Positions 1 through 12,176 are shown, numbered from the stretch's first letter. The stretch: DNA of 64,000 bases from Podarcis raffonei (GCF_027172205.1 NC_070614.1:38942001-39006000), one strand, 5' to 3'. Program-made: numbers and translations. Notes: a model not told the origin generated them from the sequence alone.

Positions 1-134
1 ACCGAGAGATGCCCACATGGTCACAATTGGACCTGCGTCAGTCGTAAAACGCACCTGGCTAATTTCTAACACCGTCCACATAATGCAGCGGAATAACCGA
101 CCAACAAACCAAGCAACAAAAAAATAAATTGCTT

Positions 135-345
135 TTATTTGTTCACTACATTTGTAGCCCTCCTTTTCTCCAAGGAGCTCAAGGTGGCATACATGATTCT
201 CCGCCTCTCTGCGACCAGCCTGAGGTCAGCTAGTGAGATTGATGGTTGGGGTGTGTGGGTAGGGGGATTTGAACCTCTCAAGTCTTAGTCCAAAACTCTA
301 ACCAGTATACCACATACCACACTGACTCTCATAGTCAAGCAAGAG
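135..345 (-). repeat. tRNA-related SINE with 'ctccaaggagctcaaggtgg' body
   Basis: The right part resembles a reversed tRNA: an inverted B-box-like stretch (ggatttgaacctc) followed by an inverted A-box-like region. The left part carries the body motif ctccaaggagctcaaggtgg. The same body recurs at about 36,229. Family naming is uncertain. Confidence 0.5.
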
Positions 346-1118
346 CCACGGACAAAAGTATGCCACACCTATCTCCGTGGTTTTAGCTTTTCAAGGCTAC
401 CAAAAGGAGGCGGGAAGATGCGTCTATGGAGAGCTGTCTCAGCACTGCTTACGCTCCCTCTCCATCTGCCCTCTGCCACAGGGATCCCAGGCTCTTTGAG
501 GCAACACAAACTCAGCAGCACAGCCGTAGTCACCGCAACTGCTCTCGGGGCCCAAGGGAAACAGTGACAGCAAACAAAGCAAATCCTTCTTGTACTTGGC
601 TGAGTCCTAGCAGATATTCCTGCCACGGTATCTCTTGGTGTGGAAGGGAGAGGAACACAGGGACCAATTCCTCACTGCAGCTTCTGTTGAACCTGCAAGC
701 TGATCCCTCCTCTCTCTGCTTTTTAACTTAGAAGACCAAGAGCAGAGAGACAAGAGACATACCATGGCACTTTCAGGCTGCACAACGGTGGCTGCACCCC
801 AAAGCTCCATGACTGCTTTAGGGATTATGGGCACGGAGGGAGGGAGAGTAGGCCTTGAAAGCAGCCATGTTACCCCCAGTGCTGTGTTTCTGAGGTAAAA
901 TACTATGGCAGCTGCCTCTGCAGGGAGGGGAAGAGGAACAGCTGGTCAGAACAGGAAGTGGGGGCCATCCATTCAATAATTATCTGTAAAACCGACATAC
1001 TTGGTTCAAATACATACATTTACCTACACCCTTCAGGGAGCACATCTCAAAGTTGCTCTGTTTAACTGAATATATTGAGATTGCAGGGTGGTTTATGTAA
1101 AACCTAAACCAGGGGTGG

Positions 1119-1484
1119 AGGGACGCGGGTGGCGCTGTGGGTAAAACCTCAGTGCCTAGGACTTGCTGATCGTAAGGTTGGCGGTTCGAATCCCTGTGGT
1201 GGGGTGAGCTCCCGTCTTTCGGTCCCAGCTCCTGCCCACCTAGCAGTTCGAAAGCACCCCTAAGTGCAAGTAGATAAATAGGTACCGCTTTATAGCGGGA
1301 AGGTAAACGGCATTTCCGTGTGCGGCGCTGGTGCTGGCTTGCCAGAGCAGCTTCGTCACGCTAACCACGTGACCCGGAAGTGTCATCGGACAGTGCTGGC
1401 TCCCGGCCTCTTAAGTGAGTTGAGCGCACAACCCTAGAGTCGGACACGACTGGCCCGTATGGGCAGGGGTACCTTTACCTTTAC
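1119..1484 (+). repeat. Sauria/POM-type tRNA-derived SINE, near full length
   Basis: The element starts with a tRNA-like head (ggacgcgggtggcgctgtgg, then a B-box-like ggttcgaatcc) and ends in a TTTACC-rich tail, as known for Sauria SINEs that borrow a Bov-B type tail. The flanking direct repeat TAAACCAGGGGT is visible at both ends. The right-hand copy of that repeat is also the start of the neighbouring palindromic MITE, so the SINE landed at the edge of an older element. Confidence 0.85.
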
Positions 1485-1625
1485 TAAACCAGGGGTAGGG
1501 AATCTGTGGGCCTCCCGCTGTTGTTGGACTCCCACCTCCCATCAGGCCTGGCCAGCATGGCTAATGGTCAGGGATGATGGGAGTTTAAGAGTCCAACATC
1601 TGAAGGGCCACAGGACCCCCGTCCC
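1485..1625. mobile_element. Palindromic hAT-like MITE ('caggggtagggaatctgtgg' family)
   Basis: A short palindromic element around the core tggtcagggatgatgggag. The left end reads CCAGGGGTAGGGAATCTG and the arms are partly complementary. Relatives occur about 15 times in this window, for example 36,462-36,612, 42,303-42,418 and 61,990-62,132. The CAG/CTG ends fit the hAT superfamily. Confidence 0.6.
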
Positions 1626-1727
1626 TCCGCTGCAAGGTCAATGAACACTATATAAATGCCATTTCACTCCACGTCCAGGTAGCCTCATGACATTTCAAGT
1701 GTATAAAGGTTTTTTTAAAAAAAAAAA

Positions 1728-2104
1728 GGTAAATGACCCCTGGACAGTTAAGTCCAATCAAAGGCGACTTTGGGGTGCGGTGCTCATCTCGCTTCAGGCA
1801 GAGGGAGCTGGCGTTTGACCACAGACAGCTTTCTGGGTCATGTGGCCAGCATGACTAAACCGCTTCTGGAGCAACGGGACACCGTGACAAAAGCCAAAGC
1901 GCATGTAAACACCGTTTACCTTCCCACCGCAGCGGTACCTATTTATCTATTTGCACTGGTGTGCTTCTGAACTGCCAGGTTGGCAGAAGCTGGGAAAGAG
2001 CAACGGGAGCTCACCGCATCGGGCGGATTCGAACCACCGACCTTCCGATCAGCAAGACCTAGAAGAGGCTCAGTGGTTTAGACCACTGCGCCACCCGCGT
2101 CCCC
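1728..2104 (-). repeat. Sauria/POM-type SINE, minus orientation
   Basis: The reversed tail (aggtaaatgacccctgg) is at the left and the reversed tRNA-like head (cgccacccgcgtcccc) at the right, so the element reads on the minus strand. It is somewhat diverged. Confidence 0.8.
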
Positions 2105-2107
2105 ATC

Positions 2108-2432
2108 TGATCAGGCTCCATCTGGTCTATTCATTTTAAACGGTATTATACCACTTTAAACAGTCATCGATTCCCTAAAAGAATCCTGAGAACTGTAGCT
2201 TGCTAAGAGGCACTGAGTTGTTAGGAGATCCCCATCCCCTCCAGGGAGCTACAATTCCCAGAGTTCCCTGGGAAGAGGGATTGAGCGTTAAAAGACTCTG
2301 AGAACTGTGGTTCTGTGAGTGGAATGGGGTCTCCTAACAACTCTCAGCAGCCTTGACAAATTACCCAGGATTCTTTAGGGGAGCATGACTGCTTAAAGTG
2401 GTATAATACCGCCTTAAATGTGTAGTGCAGAT
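2108..2432. mobile_element. Palindromic MITE with 'gtataataccactttaa' ends
   Basis: The left end (ttttaaacggtattataccactttaa) is the inverse of the right end (cttaaagtggtataataccgccttaa). The interior holds the paired phrases gaactgtagcttg and ctacaattcccagag. The same interior recurs at 12,960, 14,805, 20,545, 24,685, 27,655, 30,455 and 40,530, so it is a multi-copy non-autonomous DNA transposon family. Confidence 0.6.
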
Positions 2433-2689
2433 GGGTCACCAGTTCCCCTTCTAGGACTCCATATATGGGCCCCTGGGGAATTCTGTGCCCTTTTCCTTAT
2501 GGGGTACAGCAGCAGCCCCTTCTTCACCCACCAAATTTCCAAAATGAACCTCAATTCATTATTTGGCTAGCCAAGATTTAAAGGCAGGAGGAATCTGGGA
2601 GTCAGGGTAGTTGGCTTTCTTGAGGGAAGGCTATAAGAGATGTCAGGAGAGCAGCATCCTGGATTCCCCCAGAGGAGGCGTGAGGAGCC

Positions 2690-2815
2690 TTTGCCCCTCT
2701 GAGATGCGGCTAACTTACAACTCCCATCAGCCCTGCAAGTGTCACCAGTAGCTAGGGATGATGGGAGTTGTAGTTCAGTAGCAACTGAAAGGCTGCAGGG
2801 TCCCCATACCTGTCC
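2690..2815. mobile_element. Palindromic hAT-like MITE copy
   Basis: The mirrored phrases acaactcccatcagccc and gatgatgggagttgtag flank a short centre, as in the other members of the family. Confidence 0.5.
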
Positions 2816-4284
2816 AAGAGGCAAGTAAGGAAAGGAACACAGAAGACTTTGTAGAAATTAGTCCTGAGCTATGTGACAGGAAAGATGGCACCAGATGCAT
2901 CAGAGCTGTCTGCCTTGCTGATGCGTCCAATATATCCGGAGGGCACCAGGTTGGGGAAGCCTGCATCAGAGCAAGAGGACAGGGAGAAAGGACTCTCCTG
3001 GATTCATCTGGAAACAGGATGGGGAGCTATGTGGGTTCTAGCCAAGTGGCTGGGAGCCAGGACTCCCAAGAACCCCGGGCCTCTCTGGAGTGACGGCCAC
3101 TATCTTTATAACTATCACAGTCACAGAGTGAAATAACAAACCCAACTTGAATGTGTGTCATTCCCCACATATGTGTGGCGTGTGTGCCACTTTTGCGTCT
3201 TCCTACCTAACCCCCCCCCTCTACCCCTTTCTGCAGAGCTCACGACACGCCTGCTAATTGTTTTGCCGGCCGGCTCATATGACTCCCAACGTATCCAGAC
3301 CCTTCTGCCAAAATCCCTGTTCCAAGTTTAGGACTGAGCTGGAAGGGTTGGGAGGTGGGGGGCAGGGAGCAGGCTGCCTCCATGGTGTAAAGGCGCCCGT
3401 TGCAGCTATAAATACCAGGTTGCCGACAACATAACTGTTTGGTGCTCAAGTCCAGAGGAGACACGACTGTGTGGGGAGGGCAAAGGATTTTAACCAGATC
3501 TCTCTCAGTTCTAGCCCCAGCTCAACATGAAACCAGGATTACTTGGAATTAACTTCTTTTTTAAAATAAAAAAAGGAAAAACTCCTCTTTGATTTGTGTA
3601 ATGTCTAGCATTACGTACAGCACCACAACCACCCCTGCAGCCCTCTCTCCTTCAAGAATTTGGAATGAAATGCTCACCGTCCGGCCCACTGCTGAACATC
3701 CCAACATCAATTACCATTTGTCTCCTCAAACTACTACTCCTCTTCTACCACCTTCCCCATAAAAAAGTCTGCCTTAAATCTCTGGCCACAGTTCACAGAA
3801 ATATGAAAAACACATGTGACATCAAGGATCAGGAAATAAACCCACCGCCACCACCATTTCCACTGGCCCGCTTCAGCTGAAAATATTCACCTCTCCAGGG
3901 TTATGAAATCAGACAGACAGCCTCTTTGGACACAAAGCACTTCCTGGCTGCTAACTAATGGCCAGCAAATGCCTTTTGAGCGACGCATCCCACATTTTGT
4001 TGAGTGGCAGGCATGATAAAAGAAAGATGGCTCTTAAGACTCAAATATATTAACTTTCTGTACTAAACCACAACCTAACAGGCATCCTCAACTTTTCATT
4101 AGTTCAGTAAGTCTGCCTTTCCCACTTGCATGTCTCAGTTTTAAGAACAGATGAATGTAACTTTATGAAAGGCCTGGTGGGTGGGTGTTGAGGGGCATAT
4201 AATCCAGAAACCAAATCATCTGTCAAAAGAAACCCTTCAGACATTTACAGGGAGTGAGGGACACTAGAACACACACAGCCCTCA

Positions 4285-4560
4285 TTCACACACTACACTA
4301 AGCCAAACCATGGTTTAGGGCAAATGATCAAGTGTACAAGATTTTGAAAGAGGAGGTCGTACCCACTATGGTTTATTGTGTTGCCTAAGTCCAGGCTTCT
4401 GGTTTAACTCTCCTAGGCAAACCATTGGCTGTAGACTTTAGGACAAACCTTGGTTATTGCTTATGGTTTGCCTGGAACAGCTAAACCATGAGGCTGGACC
4501 TGAATGACATACTGAGCTAAATCATGCCTTGGCTTAGCACAGCAGCGAAACCACAGTGGA
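4285..4560. repeat. Repeat rich in AAACCATGG-like motifs
   Basis: The segment carries variants of AAACCATGGTTT and TTGGTTTAGC in both orientations. Similar motif clusters lie at 38,605-38,700 and 39,045-39,215. This suggests a dispersed palindromic element rather than a regulatory cluster. Confidence 0.4.
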
Positions 4561-5949
4561 GGAACAAAGTGGGCAAGTATCTCCTCTCCAGGCTCTTGCA
4601 AGATTTGATCACACACACACCAAGCTATTATTTAGCTTAGTGTTACATGCAAACTGGGCCAATGGAAGGGTTGCAACTATTTTGCCAATTCATTTAATGA
4701 ATTAGGTTCTAGTCCACAAAAGCTTATGCCACACCAAAAAAAAATCATTAGCCACATGACTCTTTGCTGTTTTCATTACAACAGACTAACACAGCCACAC
4801 ACACCCCTCTGGAATTCACCCTTCTGTTGACACAGCAAGTTCCAAATGCTAAGCATTCCTCAGATTTGCAGATCAAATCTGAGCATTTTAGTGGACTTTT
4901 AGATAAAACTCTGTAATTGGCTTGATTAAATTCAGATGGCTCTTTCAGCTGTCTTGAATTAGAGGTTAGACACATGCAAAGGAAAATCACCCAAAAAAAC
5001 CCACCACAAAACAAAACCCCAAACTACAAATACCTCACTTTTTCAGCATGAAAACACTCCGCTGCATTCCTGAAATGCTTTATATTATTTTGGGCATAAT
5101 ACTCAGAAATTCCAGCACCTTTATCCCAATGTGCAATGAATGCAGGCATCCAATCATGCCTTCGGTTCACTGGGTGACACATTCAGCCGCTGAAACCACC
5201 CAATGGTCTCCCCGCTACTAGAGCATGGCAGATATAGAGAAATGTAGAGGCCACACAGAATCACATTATCCTTGAGAATTCCACTTCTTGCAGAGAACTC
5301 TTTGCAGTGGGAAGCCTGCATTGCCAAGCCACCTTGGGAGACGGGAGACAGGCCTAGTCTTGCCAGTAAATCCAGGTGTACGAGGGTTACAACCTGCACC
5401 CATATTCCACATCCTTCTGCAGTGCCATCTTCCATTGTCATTCCAAACCTCTTCAGATTAAGTCCCCTTTACAACCCCCCATTTCTCTTTACATTAATGG
5501 TTCTGTTTCCACTCACCAAGCCTCGGCAAAAACACCTTACCAGAGGCCTTTGCAGTACAGTGCTGTAGGTATTTTTCCTTGGCAGGAATAGTTGCCTCCA
5601 TCCCATTTACATCCTCAGTAGGTTTGGGGTGAGTTTTTTTATTTAACGCTACCGGGTCACAGGCTCAAAGGCAAGAAAGGACTGCATATTCATACCTGAG
5701 CAAAGCCCAGAATAGGGTGTAGGCGGGAATGGAGGAGGGAGAGAGCATCAGAAGGAACCCTGCAGAAATTCAGCAGCTGACATTCTCTGGCTGGCCACCA
5801 ATGAAGGGCTAGATGGATGGAGGGACGGGCAGGCAGGCAGGCAGATGGAGTCATGTATAAGAGAGACACAGGGAAGGGAATGAAGAGAACAGATTGAGGG
5901 ATGGAAAGCCACGCATCGCTCTCGCGCTGGACACATAGAAAGGAAGCAA

Positions 5950-6800
5950 CACCGGTGCACAGATCCGCAGAGAAAACATGATCAGAAGCAGCAGAAGCCG
6001 AGGCAGAAAGATCGGGGGGTGGGCGGGGGCGGGGGAAACTTGATTTATCATCTGGGGATGAGCAGAAGACACATCTAAACAAATCCCCACCCCCCTCCCC
6101 ATCATGCAATGTCATTTTCTGTCATTTAAGCAGGATCACCCCACAAAGGATCAACCCCTCTAAGGAACCCGATCAACAATTTAGAGCACGCTACTATGAT
6201 TAAGGCAAAAAATGCATAGGCACGCGGACCCCCTTGCCCTTCCCACTCCCCAGACCTTGGCAGAGCCCCTTGCCAGCCGCCGTCAATGAGACAGAGAGAC
6301 TCGACCAAGGAGAGAAGGGCAGCGCAGAGGAAGAAGAGGGCCCTGGACAAGGCTGCACTGTACCTTAGCAGATAGGAGCGAGAGAGAGATGTTGACACCT
6401 CCAAGGCCCAACCGCAACTGAGCAGCCACGGGCGGGTGGGCGGAGTCCCGGCGCCGTGGCCACGCCCATCGCGGCCAATCGCAAAAAAGAGGGAGTGGCA
6501 GCGGGGCCGCTGGTGGTGGCGGGGAGGGGGGGAATCTGACAGCGAGACAAAGATAGGCTGAAAGGGGGCAGCGACACACCCCCTTTTGGGTGGGGGAATG
6601 GAATGAGTGACGGGGGAATCCACCAACCAGAGGCAGGAGAGCGGCTGGGCCCTCTTGGGCGCTGAATGGGTTTCTTTGTGTGTGAACAGATCGTGAGAGG
6701 GGCGGGGGGCGAGGAAGAAGGATGAATGGGGTCTATTGTCTGCTGGGAGGGGGATTGGGATTACGTCAGAAGCTAGGACCCCCCAGCCTTCCCCCCAAAC
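5950..6800. promoter_or_regulatory. CpG-rich promoter-like island with no coding exon
   Basis: CpG is frequent here compared with the flanks, densest at 6,420-6,570. That core holds GC boxes (gggcgg, ccacgccc) and a CCAAT box (ggccaatcg, about 6,473). A CRE-like TTACGTCA lies at 6,761-6,768. On the minus strand a fair splice donor (ctaag|gtacag) sits near 6,363, so one reading is a non-coding first exon of a minus-strand gene whose coding exons lie left of the window. A plus-strand non-coding first exon for the MPV17L-like gene 10 kb away is the alternative. The long open frames across this region have no family resemblance. Confidence 0.55.
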
Positions 6801-8779
6801 CTCTCCCCCCCCAAGGGTCACGCATTTTCTCCTCTGCAGTTCCTCTCCTTCACCCGCAAAACTAGGGACTCCCAAACTCTGTACTCAGAAAACTTGCGCT
6901 GCCAAATAATAAATTAGTGATAATGCTTAAGGGCTTCCTGTAAGTGTCTCTCTGCAGAAGGGGTGCCCGATGCATGTCTGGATGGATTTAATATTGTGTG
7001 AGTGCTTATGTATGTATGCATGTATATCGTTTTAATTCTATCAACGTTTAAGGGAACAAAATCTCTGCAAATTGTCCAAATTAAGATGAACGTGGAAAAA
7101 CCGGTCGTCTGGAAATTACCACAGCCCAGTATCCCATGAAGTGATGATACTTAAAGAATGGTGTGCAACTGCCTTTTTTCATAGTTGCTTGCTTGATTTC
7201 TGTTACAATTTCACATGTTTTACAAAATTATAGGCTGATCCTGGTGTTTCAGTATAAATGTGACAAAGAACAGTAGTTCCACGAATAGTTTGCGTTTACA
7301 GAAACTTTCCCTGACATTGCTGAAACGTTTAAAGGATTAAAGTTAATTTCGCTGTCTGACAGTTAACAGTGAACTAACTTGTTTCTGCGCTTAGCACAAT
7401 TATCTTAGCTGATGATGATTAAAGTAGGCTGTGTTGTTTTTCTTTTTGGTCCTCATAATTACTGTGCTAAATAATAAATATATAATAAACATATTTATAG
7501 CTTTTGCTGCCTCTTAGTTCTGAAAAATGTTCATTAATTGTATTTTATATGAATCCCCCTTTTTTTAAGCTTTTCGTATACTGCCCTGGAATCCACTGGG
7601 CGAAGGGCGGTTTGGAAACTTTTTAAAAACCAAATTCCAGTAATAAGTAGAGTTTAAGATGCAAACTTAACACCCTGATCCTTGCTGTTGGGTGGATTTA
7701 GGATGTAACAGATACGCCCATGCTCTGGGTTGTATCAGCCTCTGAGCCAGGGTTAGGGACATAGCTGTCAACCTTCCCTTTTTTTGCAGGAAATTCCCTT
7801 AATTCCAGCGTCGTTTCCCGCTGCTATCCTGGATTGTTAGATATCCCGTAGACGGTCCCCGGGACAGGTGAGGCTGCTGATCCCTTATTTTTGACGCTGC
7901 TGATCCCTTATTTTCAAATCTGAAAGTTGACAGCTAGGGTCAGGGAGCCCCTCCACCGACATTCCCACTGGTGTTGGCTAGTGGAAGGCTGTGAAACTAG
8001 ATGTTATGTGGTGGAGCATAGCCAGCCATGTATCTGCTGGATCCTAAGGTGCTTCATCCCTGGAGAGGGGTCCATCTCAGACCTCTCAGCTTCTTCTAGC
8101 TTGGAGCTGGCATAGCAGAAAATTAGAAAAACACAACACCCTCTTTTTTGTCCTGGTCATCCTGCGCTAGCAAGACTTTTGATGGCAGTGGTTGTTGTGT
8201 TTCCGTTCCCAGTCAGGGCTTGGGATTGCTCTGTTCCCCAGCAACAATCCTATACACAGGTTGCTGGGAGTAAGTCCCATTCAAGCCAGTGCACATTACT
8301 TCTGGGCACTGGTGCGGTGGTGCATTTTGAAGTATAACGAAGACTGGACAAAGCTGGACCCATTTCAATCCGGCACTGAAATATATCCTCAGCAACTCTG
8401 ATCCATGACATTTCGCTGCGTTAACCCCTTGCTCAGAGCTTAATTCAAATAACCAGGGGAGCGCATAGCAGCCACATCTGCCAGCACATGTAGGATCCCA
8501 CTTTCAGCACACTACAGTGCACGTCCGTTTGAGAGAAATTTGCTGAGGACATCATGCACTGCAAAAATGGCAGTGTGAACAGGCCTCCTCACACCTAATC
8601 CAGTTTGCAGGGAAAGGCCGTTGTAGCAGACCCTCCAAGGGTCCCTATTTTCCAGTCCTGGATTTACAGAAGCCTTCCCAGTTTCTGATTTGATCCTGGA
8701 ATGTCGCATTTCTCCTTCGGGTGTTCCTGTTTTCGTCAGAGAAACGTCAGAGGGTGTAGAGTTATGAGCCAAGGAGATA

Positions 8780-8935
8780 AGTAACTATACAACCTTTAGA
8801 AGACATCTGAAGGCAGCCCAGTATAGGGAAGTTCTGAAATGTTTCATTACGTTTTTATATACTGGAAGCCGCTCAGAGTGGCTGGGGCAACCCAGTCAGG
8901 TGGGCAGGGTATAAATATAAGAACAACAATTTGTT
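8780..8935 (+). mobile_element. L2-type LINE 3' end fragment
   Basis: It holds the recurrent 3' segment tttagaagacatctgaaggc, then ctcagagtggctggggcaacccag and ggtataaat. The same order recurs at 10,505, 25,770, 34,530 and, inverted, 38,735. Confidence 0.65.
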
Positions 8936-8945
8936 ATGGAATACG

Positions 8946-9198
8946 TCACAGGAGTCAGCAAACTTTTTCAGCAGGGGGCCAGTCCACTGACCCTCAGACC
9001 TTGTGGGGGGCTGGACTATATTTTGGGGAAAAAATAATGAACTAATTCCTATGCCCCACAAATAACCCAGAGATGCACGTTAAATAAAAGGACATATTCT
9101 ACTCATGTAAAAAACACGCTGATTCCCGGACCGTCCAAGGGCCGGATTTAGAAGGCGATTGGGCCGGATCTAGCCCCCGGGCCTTAGTTTACATACCC
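8946..9198 (+). mobile_element. hAT-Charlie-like MITE ('caggagtcagcaaac' end)
   Basis: It begins caggagtcagcaaactttttc and contains the typical ggccggattta and atgccccacaaataaccc segments. A second, inverted copy with a clear 8-bp target duplication is at 22,517-22,773. Confidence 0.65.
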
Positions 9199-9223
9199 AT
9201 GAAATTGGATGTCCCTTTTTCAT

Positions 9224-9580
9224 TGGGGACGCAGGTGGCGCTGTGGTCTAAACCACAGAGCCTAGGGCTTGCCGATCAGAAGGTTGGCGGTTCAAATCCC
9301 CACGACGGGGTGAGCTCCCGTTGCTTGGTCCCAGCTCCTACCAACCTAGCAGTTCGAAAGCACCTCAAAGTGCAAGTAGATAAATAGGTACCACTCCAGT
9401 GGGAAGGTAAACGGCGTTTCCGTGCAGTGCTCTGGTTTGCCAGAAGCTGCTTAGTCATGACCCGGAAGCCGTCTACGGACAAAGGCCAGCACCCTCAGCC
9501 TATAGAGCAAGATGAGCACGCAACTCCAGAGTCGTCTACAACTGGACCTAATGCTCAGGGGTCCCTTTACCTTTACCTAT
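9224..9580 (+). repeat. Sauria/POM-type SINE, full length
   Basis: tRNA-like head with B box, aaatag-rich middle and a TTTACC tail. The direct repeat TTTTCATTGG flanks it on both sides, consistent with target-primed insertion. Confidence 0.85.
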
Positions 9581-10504
9581 TTTCATTGGAGAGATGTTAG
9601 AGGGTATGTTGTAGCTCTAATCTAATTTGCTTTCAGGAGGTCCCACAATCAATACCAGGCATCTCCATTTAAGGCTGTGATTGTCCCCTCTCTGAAATTT
9701 TGGAGAGCTGCTGTCCATCACCGTAGACAATACTGTACTGAGCTAGATGGAGCCAATAAAGGAGTCCAACTTTCAGCTTTCTACACAGCGCTGTGATTAT
9801 TGAAGCCCACAGCTCTTGCTGTGTCTTGCCAAAGCTACTCTGCCCCCTTGTGGGGTAAAGGTGCATGTCTCCATTTCTGATTTCTAGGCCTGGGTCAGGT
9901 TGCCAGTGTGACACAGCAAAAACTCCATGGGAGGCAGCGAAAGGAATCGCAGTTAATGAGGTTATCTGGGGCAGGGCCTAAAGGAAAGGTTCCCCGGACT
10001 ACTTTTAGAGGTAGAAGTGACTCAACAAAGTCCTCCATCCACAGCGATGATGCACTTAAATGTGTGAGACGCTATATTTATCTGTGTGACGCTCAAGGCA
10101 GATTCTTGCCACCTGCAAAACTCATGAGCAAAAAATGGAAAGCGGAAACTTCATCGGAACCCAAATAGGTGCATGTGCTCAGCATGGCTTAAGAAAGATG
10201 GTGAGACACAGCTTTAAAAAATGCCCAAGACCTGCTACTCTAGATAGAAGGATGCCACTTTTTTTATGTCACACAGAATTATTGGTGGAGCTGGTGGAGT
10301 CTGGCTTTCTGTGTGTGGATAAATGATACGTTATGCACGATATAAATGTGATAAAGGATCTTCTTAGTTATCCTTTCGCTATTATTTCTTTCTCTTTTTC
10401 TTTTCTGTGCAGTTGTGGTTTGTCTTTTCTTATAAATGAGTTTGAATTTTACTGGTTAATGTAGTTTTAAAACTTACAATAAAATTGTTCTTAAAAAGAA
10501 TAAT

Positions 10505-11045
10505 TGTTTGTGGAGCAGTTCGCTGTCAGCTGGAAGTTACAAAGAATTCTTCATCCAGAATGTGGCAGCTAGACTGGTGACTGGCAGTGGCCGCCAAGAC
10601 CACGTAACACCGATCTTCAAAGACCTACATTGGCTCCCAGTACGTTTCCGAGCACAATTCAAAGACTTGGTGCTGACCTTTAAAGCCCTAAACGGCCTCA
10701 GCCCAGTATACCTGAAGGAGAGTCTCCACCCCCATCGTTCAGCCCGGACACTGAAGTCTAGCTCTGAGGGCCTTCTGGCGGTTCCCTCCCTGTGAGAAGT
10801 GAGGTTACAGGGAACCAGACAGAGGGCCTTCTTGGTAGTGGCGCCCACCCTGTGGAACGCCCTCCCATCAGATGCCAAAGAAATAAACAACTATCTGACG
10901 TTTAGAAGACATCTGTTTAGGGAATTTTTTAATGACTGATGTTTTAATGTATTTTTAATCTTTTGTTGGAAGGTGCCCAGAGTGGCTGGGGAAACCCAGC
11001 CAGATGGGGGGGGGGTATAAATATTATCATCATCATCATCATCAT
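10505..11045 (+). mobile_element. L2-type LINE 3' end with the close of ORF2
   Basis: The plus-strand frame from about 10,508 reads as the tail of an L2-like ORF2 (NVAARLVTGSG, DLHWLPVRFRAQ, LTFKALNGLSPVYL), stops near 10,795 and is followed by the family 3' UTR. The element ends in an (ATC)n tail at 11,024-11,045. It is a 5'-truncated copy of about 540 bp with no intact reverse transcriptase. Confidence 0.8.
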
Positions 11046-11209
11046 CTAGCAGTTAAATCAGGTGGACAAACTGCAAAGGGCCTTTGGATTTGACCACATA
11101 GTGTAGTCACAGCCACCTGGGACTTGCAGTTCAATTACAAAGTGAAATACGGCATGTGCACATATGAACCATTGTCCCAAACGTCATGAGGATTGACTAT
11201 GTATCAGCA

Positions 11210-11439
11210 TACAGTGGTACCTCAGGTTAAGTACTTAATTTGTTCCGGAGGTCCGTTCTTAACCTGAAACTGTTCTTAACCTGAAGCACCACTTTAGCTA
11301 ATGGGGCCTCCTGCTGCTGCTGCGCCGCTGGAGCATGATTTCTGTTCTCATCCTGAAGCAAAGTTCTTAACCTGAAGCACTATTTCTGGGTTAGCGGAGT
11401 CTGTAACCTGAAGCGTATGTAACCCAAGGTACCACTGTA
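11210..11439. mobile_element. TA-flanked MITE with CAGTGGTACCTC inverted ends
   Basis: The ends CAGTGGTACCTC and its inverse (ggtaccactg) are flanked by TA, as expected of Tc1/mariner or pogo-type elements. The interior repeats the phrase ttaacctgaa. Relatives lie at 13,839, 32,676 (truncated) and 35,973. Confidence 0.75.
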
Positions 11440-12025
11440 CAGTCAAACCGGCTAAAATCTCTTCTTCAGCGCTGATAACACATGGGAAGCTAGCACAGCA
11501 GCTTTGAATGCGTCTCTTTGAATCGCCTCTGGTTTTGGAAAGATTGCCAGCTAGATAAGAACCATTGTGTCTGTTGTGTGTGCTTGTTTTAGAAAGGCAG
11601 GATATAAATGTTTAAATAAAGAAATATATAAATAGCTATAAAAGTAGAAGACCCCACCCTCCCACCCAAACCATTCAAGAGAGTCAGTCCCTCCTACCAA
11701 GTACCCAAGAGGTGCCCAGCAGCAGAGATGAGGCTAACAGATAGGAACGAGAAAGAATTAGCACAATCTACCACTGGGCCTATTTTTGCGCAAGCCCTTC
11801 AGAAAGGAACAGGAGATTGCATCGGCTCTGCATTCTGGAGCACCGGCTCATTCATTTCTATGGGGATTGCGCAAGAGAAAACCTGTTCCCTGCACATGTG
11901 ATAAAACAGCGCCCCCTGGTGCCGGAACAAAGAGGCTCATGGTTTTCTTTTCCCAGTACAGTACGTACACAGCGCAGTACTAGTTACAGAAAGGTAGCCG
12001 TGTTGGTCTGCCATAGCCAAAACAA

Positions 12026-12176
12026 AAAAAAATTTCCCTTCCAGTAGCACCTTAAAGACCAACTAAGTTAGTTCTTGGTATGAGCTTTCGTGTATCTGAA
12101 GAAGTGTGCATGCACACGAAAGCTCATACCAAGAACTAACTTAGTTGGTCTTTAAGGTGCTACTGGAAGGGAAAAA
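12026..12176. repeat. Long, essentially perfect inverted repeat
   Basis: The left arm, from about 12,037 to 12,094, includes the phrases agtagcaccttaaagacc and atgagctttcgtgt. The right arm, from about 12,116, is its reverse complement with no mismatch I can see over about 58 bases. The spacer includes gaagaagtgtgcatgc. It is probably a dispersed palindromic repeat that inserted recently. Confidence 0.8.

Larger units (their letters stand above)
1..5700. other. Intergenic or intronic stretch without recognisable exons
   Basis: I read both strands and found no open frame with family resemblance or paired splice signals. The stretch holds SINE copies, palindromic MITEs and a repeat rich in AAACCATGG-like motifs, listed separately. 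Between 3.2 and 4.2 kb I see nothing beyond unique-looking AT-rich sequence. It could be an intron of a minus-strand gene starting at the CpG-rich island near 6.4 kb, but no exon in the window supports that. Confidence 0.5.

Noticed and set aside
1119-1220. Possible tRNA genes at the SINE heads
   Set aside because: A and B box resemblance is explained by tRNA-derived SINEs that occur many times with retroposon tails. None has an intact cloverleaf by eye.
6126-6875. 249-residue open frame on the minus strand
   Set aside because: It overlaps the CpG-rich island, has low-complexity composition and matches no family. Open frames in all phases are expected in GC-rich DNA.
10508-10795. 95-residue open frame as a host gene
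   Set aside because: It is the tail of an L2-type LINE ORF2, recognised by its wording and the following family 3' UTR.
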